Origin: Clostridiales bacterium
GTDB lineage: Bacteria; Bacillota; Clostridia; Christensenellales; DTU072
Reading direction: 5' to 3'
Length of the DNA: 64,000 nt
NCBI GenBank assembly: GCA_012800525.1
Contig: JAAZJD010000038.1
Coordinates: forward strand, 1-64,000
Position 1 is the first letter of the stretch, and each line of letters opens with the position of its first letter. The position numbers and the translations under genes are program-made. The notes under the pieces are model-generated. The model was not told where the DNA came from. It was given only the letters and a program-made list of their open reading frames with translations, and ran no database searches. This document shows, piece by piece, positions 1 through 9,900 of this stretch.

Positions 1-943
1 GAATCGTCCCTATATACATATCCACATAATATCTAAAATCTTTAGTTTTCTCACTATGATTTAAGAAAAAATAATAATTTACATTACCTGCATTGTCTTC
101 AACCCTTAAATAATACCTTGCTGGTTCTGCAATATTAAATTTATAATAACCATCCTCTAGAGTTGCAGATAGTGAATCTACAAAATTAAAATGGTTGTCA
201 TATATCTCTATTAAGTTTAAATAACTATCAAACGAATCTAAGGGTTTAATATCGGTTAATAACACATATAACTCACTGTCAAACTTTGAAGAAGTAGATT
301 CTTTATCTTTTATAATATCAACCGTTTTTATTCCACTTTTACCACCTGAAATTGATTTTGATTCATCCGAAAAAGGAACCTTATATATTCTTCCATATGG
401 AGTGATATCAAAATCAATTTCATTAATACTCGTTATAGTCGGTGCATCAATATCTATTTTTTCAATGTAAGCAATAATTTCTTCTTGCCTATCATCATAT
501 AAGACATTAGCATAAAATGTCCCATTGCTTTTAAAAACCAAAGAAAATATCCACTTTTCATTTTCATATTTAAGTTTAGAGCCCCTATTTATATCTTCCT
601 CAATATAAGAATTTAATTCTATTGGACTTTCTTGACTTGCAATTGCATAATTTTTAAACTTTATAGCATCTTCTGGTATAAAATAAATTTCTATCAAAGG
701 CGCACTTGATATATTTTCTATTTCAAAAATATATTCTATGCCATCTTTTACTGTAAAATAATCACCTTTGGGAGATTTTATTTTGTAATTAAAAGGCTGA
801 CCAGTGTTTGCATATGCATTTATACTAAAACAATTTAAATTTTTATTTGTAATAAAGAAAAGAAAAAACAACAACAAAACACAAATAATAATAAAATATT
901 TATTCTTTTTCTGCTTATTAAAAACAGTCACCCCTTCATTCAT
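1..943 (-). CDS. Secreted protein of unknown function, 3' end outside the window (partial)
   Basis: An open frame of 314 codons starts at the ATG at 943 and runs off the left edge without a stop. The N-terminus has a short charged stretch (KQKKNK), a strongly hydrophobic segment at about residues 17-31 and then a polar region, which reads as a signal peptide or membrane anchor. The rest is Asp/Glu/Lys/Tyr-rich and beta-like. A motif near residue 290 (VEDNAGNVNY) resembles a DRAGNV motif in the neighbouring giant protein, as seen in Ig-like bacterial surface modules. The gene starts 23 bp after the stop of the giant gene, so the two are probably co-transcribed. No good ribosome binding site is visible (only AAAAAGA), so the exact start is uncertain. 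I do not recognise a family. Confidence 0.75.
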   Translation of the reverse strand, partial: MNEGVTVFNKQKKNKYFIIICVLLLFFLFFITNKNLNCFSINAYANTGQPFNYKIKSPKGDYFTVKDGIEYIFEIENISSAPLIEIYFIPEDAIKFKNYAIASQESPIELNSYIEEDINRGSKLKYENEKWIFSLVFKSNGTFYANVLYDDRQEEIIAYIEKIDIDAPTITSINEIDFDITPYGRIYKVPFSDESKSISGGKSGIKTVDIIKDKESTSSKFDSELYVLLTDIKPLDSFDSYLNLIEIYDNHFNFVDSLSATLEDGYYKFNIAEPARYYLRVEDNAGNVNYYFFLNHSEKTKDFRYYVDMYIGTI

Positions 944-966
944 AAATCTTTTTAATAGACTGGTTT

Positions 967-3900
967 TTATTTACGCCAATTCCGTTTTTTATTTATTTCT
1001 GCTCTTTCGACTCGTTTTTCTGCCCTTATTTGAGCCTCTTCTTCGTCAACACCAAATCCATAAGCTCTTTGTACTTCTGAGGACACCTTCTTTCTCTTTT
1101 TCAAAGGATATGCAATTAATATAGCTATTATTCCAACTATTAACATTAACACTGCACCAGCAATGACAATCACCCAATAAGGAAATTCATTTGAATATAT
1201 TAAAATTTCACCTGAACTATTTGCATGGAAAGTTAAGTAATCATCTTCTCTTTCAGCTTGAATACTTTGTCCCGCAAGATTTCCTTTGAATTCTACTTTT
1301 AAATTTTTAGATGCAAGCATCTCTTTAGGTAGCTTAATATAAAATTTTACAGGAGCATCAACAGTTGTTTCAATTCCATTTTTCATAACTACTATACGCT
1401 TAACAACGGCAGTTTGTCCAATGAGTTTAGTTAATGCGCTTGTTTTGTTAGCCGTATCTTCTATGTCTAAAAACTCAACACTAACATTAGGATCAAATCC
1501 CTCTAAATTTCTCGCATAAGATTCTGAATTATAATCATGTATAATTTCTTTCTTAATTTTAACTTCTAAATTATCTACTGAAGGCATATTCACATAATAA
1601 TTTGAAGCAGCTAAACCACTAATTGACATCTTCCGAACTGCTATTTTATGTACCCCAACATTAAACCTTCCGTCAACAGTCATCGCTTGCATCGAAAGCT
1701 TTACCTCATCATTGCCTTCAATCCCCTCTAGCTCACCTGAAATTCTAATATCACTTAAGCCATCATATGCTTTATCATAAGCAATTATATTAGTTATAGC
1801 TAAAGCCTTTCTTTTTATAACAAACAAACTATTAATTTGTATGGGATGATAATTTTCATCTATAATTTCTGCTTTTACCGCATGTGTACCAGCAGATTGT
1901 GGCATAGCTTGACCAGAACCAGGAAATGTTATTTTCACTTTCACGTTAGCCGAAACTGGTGATGTTATTATATTGGGTGGTAAGATTGTACTTCCATAAA
2001 CATTGTTAGTTAAAGAAGAATTTTCAAAACTAATGTTAACTGTTGCTTTCACTATATTAAATCTAATACTCTCCATTGCTTTCAATGTATAATTTGATAA
2101 GTTGTCCATTTTAGGATATATTAAATATTCACCGACATTAGTTGGTGCATTTATAAACCTTGAAGATGAATTAGGTTTTCCATACTCCACTTCAATGCCT
2201 TCTGAAATTAAATCAACTTTATCCATATCAAATAAAGCAAGAGAGGATTGATTAACCTTTATTAACTTATTTAATGTTTGACCATATTGAGTTTGATATT
2301 CATTGACAAGTTTTGAATCTAGATTATCAACAATATAATAATCTAATGAAACAGTTCTTTTCAAAATATTAATATAATATTCTACTTCACCACAATAATT
2401 ATCATCTTCTATGGTAGCTACATAGCTGCCATATGTTCCGACATTTCTAATTATGCCAGTATTCAATTCTTCTTCAAATGCCACATTGCTTACTAAAGCA
2501 TCTTCTCCTTCAAAAAAACTAAACGTTGGAGCTGTAATTAAATCTCCATAAATAAATGTGGTATTTTCAACAACAAAACTCAATAATTTCTTAACAACTC
2601 TAACATTAGTTTTACCTTCATATTGTTCATAATTTGCATCATTTGGAATAAAAATATATTCGCTTTCATATAATCCTACTCCCAAGATCATTGGTATATT
2701 TGGATATTTATACTGAATTGTCCCTAGTATAGCCCCTAGCATGATGTTGTTTTCATTTTTAAATACACCACCTGAAATTGAACTAGCTTGAAGCTTATCC
2801 CCATAACTTATATTTGTAGTTTGAGGATTTTCGGCACAATATATTTTCCCAGCATTAATTGTAAACTGTGTACTTGTTTCACCTATATAATTTCTGTGAT
2901 TTGATCTAACAGTTATTTTATAAACACCCACATTTCGTGGATATTCAACGGCTACCCCTCCTAAAGTTTCAGCCGTAATAATAGTTTCAATTTGCTCATT
3001 AAGAACAGTTGAAAAACTTGGCCACATTGCCTCAGCAGTATAAAAAACAGATAAATTACTGAATTTAAAATCGATTTCTCTTTGTTCAACCTTGATACTC
3101 ATATATGAATAAGAAATATCAAAATTGGGAGATATTGGCTGAAATACTACCCTAACCTCATTATATTCACCAGCATTAGGCCTTTCACCTACAATTGGAT
3201 CTGACAAAAAGAATACACCTTCAATTAATGTTTGCCCTATTGTTTCAACAGCACGCCCGCCTTCTAAAATAACATCATGTAACAAAGAATCTCCATATTT
3301 AATTGTTTTTTGCGGAGAAAATGGAGTTGTTTCAATATGTGTTTTTGCCTTATTTATTTTTAAATCAACATTGGCGCTACCTTTATATCCCTCTATCCCT
3401 ACAACTGTTACAGTCACCCTATAATTACCTGCATTTTGTGGCCGGTCCACACTTTGGTTTGCGTTATCTTTGTCATTATAAGATAATACATACCCTTGAT
3501 TTTCAATCAGTGAAACTGGAACTTGAATATTTCCACGCATATAATAAAAACTTGGTAATATACTATAGTGTTGCCCAAAGGTTATTTGATATTCAGGTTT
3601 ATCAAATGTAATATTTAAGTTAGCTTTTTCAACTATATAATCAAACCTTCGATCTATCGAATAATAAAATGGATGAGTTTGTAAGACTTTTATTTTTACA
3701 TAATAAGTACCTAATGCCCTAGGCTGAGAACCTCCCAGTAAAACATCATTATTAAGTCTATAATATTTTACATCTAAAACTTCATTGGGAATAATTGCAT
3801 CGTCAACCATAAACTTGACATGCAAATGGGTATCAATAAAGCTTATTTGATTATTTACTATTACAATATCATCAGTGATATCACGTTTATTAATAATAAA

Positions 3901-6900
3901 TTCAACAACAGCTTCGCCATAGTATTTACCTTGCCCTAATAGTTGGCCATCATTAGCATAGTTACGCTCATCTACTGATATATAAAATCGATATCTATCG
4001 GGTGCAATAGTTGCAGATGCCTCTACTTCTTGATTAGAGGAATTCAATATTTTAGAAATTATAATATGCTCGCTAGATATTTGATAACTTGTATTATTTA
4101 TATTTAGATGTTGCTTAATATTTATTGGAAGCCCATCATAACTTTTACTAGATTGACTTAATGTAATGTTGTTAGCAGCAATTTTAACCATTGCCCAAGA
4201 CGTTATTGTTATATTCATTAATTCATAATTAGTATTTTCTATTTTTAATCCACATGTAACAAACGGTAAAGCAATATCAGAAGTAGAAACAACTCTAGCT
4301 AAATCCTCCTCTGATGCACTATTAACTATATATGTAACATCATACTGAGTAATGATTGAATAATTTTTACTGTCTGCAAGTTGAATATGATATTGTTTGT
4401 TATTAATTGCTTCTAAAATAGTTTGATTTTTATGAACTCTTAAATATGATTTGTTTGCATCATAAATCATTGTCCCTAGGTTTAAAGGAACTGTAACCTT
4501 TCCATAATATATGTTAAAAGTAGTGTCCGTTGGGATAAATTGGAAATCAACTTCCTCTCCAACATTTGGAACAATATTTGAGTTAACCCATGAAAAAGTG
4601 CCAGATTTATCTATTCCTCCGCCTTGAGCGGTACCTGTAATTTCAAAGCAATTTAAACTTTCTCCATAAATTGCATTTTCACCATTAATGTGTGCAACAG
4701 TAATATCTACACTTGTTATAGTATTTCCAACAATCCAAATAGAGGCTTGTACAGTTGTATCAAAATAATATTGTGTTTCACTTGGAACAAAACGCAAAAC
4801 AATAAAATTTTTATTAGCCGCTGTAAACTGTCTACCATATTCATTTTCATGTATAGAAAATGTACCAGATATTTGTGTCTGAGTACCTTCTATGATTGCT
4901 TTGCCTCCTGATATAATGCTGTTGTCAGATTCTGAAAGCACATCTCCAAGATTTTTATCTTGCAAGTTAGGAATTACTACAATTTTAGGAAGAGCCTTGC
5001 TTATGGTAAACTGTGTTGCAGAAATCTTCTCACCAGCATAGTTAAAATCATCTATTCTAACTTTTACATCATATTTCCCAACATCCTTAGGAAATGCTTG
5101 AGAAAACTCTCCACCAAGTTTTTTGTAAAAAATTGTCAATTTTATCTCAGGATAATCACCGGAAATATTGGCAGGACTAGCGCCTGAAATCTCTTCTAAC
5201 GTTCTATTTACTTGAGCCTGAACCCTTAGCTCTTTTGCTTGATATGATTGTGTTAATGATTCTTCAATAAAATATAATGATTGTGATATATCTCTTTTTG
5301 TAATTTTTAAATTCAATTTTGATAACGGATTGTTAAAATTAGCAGAAAAATCAGCATTTAATTCATAAGTAACATCTAATCTATAATCGCCTACACCATA
5401 ATTGCTAATATTTTGATATACCTTCCATTCACCAATTCCGTGTTGCATAAGTTCTGCTGGAGCTGAGCTTCCGTGCTTTTGCCATTTTATTTCTGCAGAA
5501 TTTTGATTTATTGATGAGTTGACATAAGACATTTCTGATCCATAAGCAATAGAACTAACGCCAATATTTAAAGTTGGAGCAACGGTAACAGTTAGATTTG
5601 CTTTTTGTATTGTAATAAATGTGTAGTATGTTCCTGTATAATTTCCTGAGCCTGCAACAGAAATCCTAGTGTAATATATCCCAGCATTTATTGCAGAGCT
5701 TTCATACCCTTGAAGTTCTTTGTAAGATCTGTCAGATTCATCATATGGTACACCATCAATATAATATACGGTACTTTCATCGATCTTTTTATATTCATAA
5801 GATGCGACTGAAGAAAATTCTCCTAATAAAAATCTAGCAGAAATGGCTCCACCATTATAATAAAATGTCCTTAATTGAGTTTCAATGTTATAATTTGAAA
5901 AATCAATTTCTTGTGCTTCTACTATAAGTTCTAATTCTTCACCCATTAAATCTGTTGTTATAGCTCTAATATATCCATCTTGATTAAAATTTACTCTCAC
6001 TTTGTAAATCCCAGCATCACCGTTAGGCTTTAATGCAGTCCAAACCGTTTCAGCTTGATACTTATATTCTACTGAGTATGCCACCGATTGATGAGGTGAG
6101 TCTATGCCATCAATAATTACTCTTTCAAAAATTACTCCCACATCTACAAGTGTGTCGCTGCTATTTGGATTTGCATATACTTGAGTTAAATCAGAAAAAC
6201 CTACTATACTTGGAACAATATAGAAGGTTAAATTTTGAGAGCCTTCAAAATTTCTATGTACTACTGAAATGCTCATCGAGTATTTCCCAACTCTAGTAGG
6301 CTCAACCACATTGCCTGCATAATTAACAAAAGTTTTGTTATATCTAAATTCATTAGCAACACTTTCAATGTTAGTAAAATCAGAATTGTATACTGGTATA
6401 GGAGATTGAGGCATACCTGTATATGTTTGCTCTATATCACTATTTGAAAAATTGATTTTTGCCTTATTTACAACTATATTTTTAGTGTCTTGCCCTTGCA
6501 AAACCGTTGTATATTCATCTGAAATATCTTCTCTAATCTTTACTTTTAAAATATAGTTACCAGATTCGATAATTGACAATACAGGGCCATTAGCACTTAA
6601 ATACTGAATGTTTAAAATAACATTTAATCTTTCCTGTGGAATATATTCATTAGAAATAGGATGCTTTATATTAATTATAGGTTTTTGCTCCTCTCCATTG
6701 TAAGTGTAAGTAAAAGAATCCGTATCATATTCAAAAGCAACATTTCTTTTAGTAACATTGAAAATCAAGCTTTTTTCAAATGGTTTAAAATATTGATAAA
6801 TGCCATTATCTCCAATTGGTGTGAAGTTAACAAGATATTCTCTTTCACCTATACGTATTTGTTCAACCCCTTCTTCTATGATAATGCCAACCTGACTATT

Positions 6901-9900
6901 TTCAACAAAATTTAAATTGCCTGAAAAATATAGCATATTGCTTTGATTTCCATTATTTAATGTTATATTTTCCAACAAATGATTCAAATCCGCTAACATA
7001 TACCCAAATTCTAAATCAGGCAAACTTTGGTTTAAATGGAGTTCTGGCCTAATTACATAACAAGGTTTTTGAATGCTGCCTACATAATTACTTTCAAGAT
7101 TAGAAACAGATATAATAACTATGTATATCCCTGGCTTTGTATTTCTACCAATCTTCGGAATTCGAATAAAATCTGGGTAATTTTGATCGATAAATTCTCC
7201 TAATTCAGTGTTTGGTTCTTCATTTTCGCCTCTAGCCCTAAAATACATATAATTTAAACGAATATTTGGTATCGGGTCACCTCCAACATTAACCGTTAAC
7301 TTATCACTTTCGTTGTTTTCATGTGAATAATAATAAATTAAACCTTTTGTATCCTCACCACTATTTGCAGGAGAACCATCACTCAAGTCCCCCTCTTTAA
7401 GATTAAATAGAAGAGTTTTATATTCTTCCCCTTCTTTATAGTTAAAATTAAACGTTACCTCTTTTGGTGTAACTGTTAATGGAATGTTTGCTTCTCCGTA
7501 AAAATAGTAACATTTTTTTAATTTATCATAGTCTGCATGGTCTTTGTTAAACTTAAAATTATAAGCAATTGAGTGATTGCCACCATTCAATATACTTCCT
7601 TCTAGAGTATTATTTACTAACGATAACGAATACATAGATGGAGTTAAAGAAAAACCATTACTTTGAATTTGGCCTTCAATACTAGAAGAATTAAATTCAT
7701 TTCCATACTCAAAAGAAGTTAAATTAACATTTTCAAAACTAAGTAGAGCCCTCACGACATTTATATCAATTTCTTGATGATAAATTTCGTAGTTATTATT
7801 CTTAACGAATATATCATTTTCATATACCCCTGCTTCCCAAATTAATCTTACTTTATGTGAGCGTGGATTATCCCCTTCATAAATGACAGGAAGTATAAGT
7901 TTTCCTTGATTCACAGGGCTATACTCCCTTTCCTCTATTACTTGTCTATCATAATACTCTTCTTCAGTTTCAAAATAAAATCTGCCATCAACTAGAATAT
8001 CTGCACCTACCGCTGGTCTAAATATTAATGGTCTTGCACTAGTAATATCCAAAATATGCAAGCTTTCATTTAAAATTTGCCCATACTCTAAGTGTCCCGT
8101 TTTTCCCAAATGATAACCATCTAAAGCATATGTTTCATAATTTTCTAGTAAAGAAATAGACGGCTCTGTAATAACCGCACCTACTGGTGGAGTTACTCTA
8201 ACTTTTATATGTTCAGTTCCTATGTAATTTAAACTATCAATAGAAACCTTAAATACATATTCACCAACATCCAAAAAGTTATATATACTATTAACGAAAT
8301 CAACATAAATCCATTCAGATTCTTTTTCAGAATATATTGAAAACAAATAATTTTCTATATATTCTATATGGTCATCGGATCCTTCAACAACTTCAATGTC
8401 AGGATGTATAGAATTCAACAAAGGCCTATTCAAATACATATACATATAGTCTATTTCATATATACCAGTTATTCCAATCAAACTATCAAACTCAAAAATT
8501 TCATCTTTTTTAGTTACATTTGTATAGTCATTTTCCGTGGCTTCTTCATCAACTTCTACATTTAGTTGCTTTTTGTTGATATTCATAATCACCGATAAAG
8601 GTGAACTTGTATAATTACACTTTGTACTATCAATACTTACTTCAACCTCATAGGTCCCTGCATTTACAGGTACTGTATTTGACCAGGCACCTCCTATTGC
8701 TCTATAAAGAACTTTGAAAACCACACCTTTTTTTCTTTCAACTGGATTGGTGATATCATCATTTAAGATTATCAAAGGCCCATTATCATCTTCAGCTGCA
8801 AAAAATATCTCCTGAGATTCACCATTATATGTTCTTTCAATAATATCACTTTGTGCGCCGCCTGCAACAAAAACCGTTGCTTGTTTAGGTAACACTCTAA
8901 CACTAATACTTACTTCTATTTTGTTATAATTACCTGAGTGTAATGTTCCAGGCCTTATAACATATTCAATTTGCCCCTCTTCTTCTACTTCATCATAATA
9001 ATATTGGAAAAAACTAAAATTATTTTGTATTGTTTCTTTGTCCAAAGACGATAAATCAATAGGTTGATATTCTATTCTTATTTGATAATTTTCACTACTT
9101 GATGGTAAAGAAAAATCATCACCATACTCACCAGTATAATTCGGAGACAAGACAGTGTATATGCCATATAATCCTCTTATATAAGATGCATGATAAAAAG
9201 TACCATTGATATTTATTGCATCATCATGAGAAATAAATTGACCTGAACTGTTTTTACTTTGAAGCTTTAACTTACCATCAATTTCATTATTGGGATCGTC
9301 CTCTAAAGGATATTTAAACATATCACCAAAAACACCTACTGAATCACCAAAATATAATACCCCCATTTGTTGCAACTGACTCAACTGTGCAAAAGCTTTT
9401 TCTATCTTATAGCTACCTATATTGCTTCCGTAATATCTAGAATTTTCTCCAACTTTTACAGAAACTCTATAACCGTATTGACCAGCATCAATAAATGGCT
9501 CTACCTTAGGTTTATCTATATCAACTGAGGTTATGTTATATAAATCAAACTGCACAGTAGAATCTGGAGATTTAGTAGCATTTTCTAGTGTTGTCAATTT
9601 TAATGTATCTCCATCATATGGCAACATTAACGTATATCCTTTTTTGCTCATAGGAATAAGTGAAGTTGTCATAATTTCTATAGGATGTGACACATCTGTA
9701 TCCAATGTAACAACTGCATAACGTCCAGGCAAACCTTGAAATTCTTCTGGAATACCGGAAGCTCCTTCCTTATATACTTTTATATTGTACTTGATAGTAT
9801 CAAAATACTCTGTTTCCATTTCAGGTTTTGGTGATATTTGCAAACCATTAATTTTTGAAAAAGCATCAAAATCGTTATTAATATCTTGAGCTATACCTAC

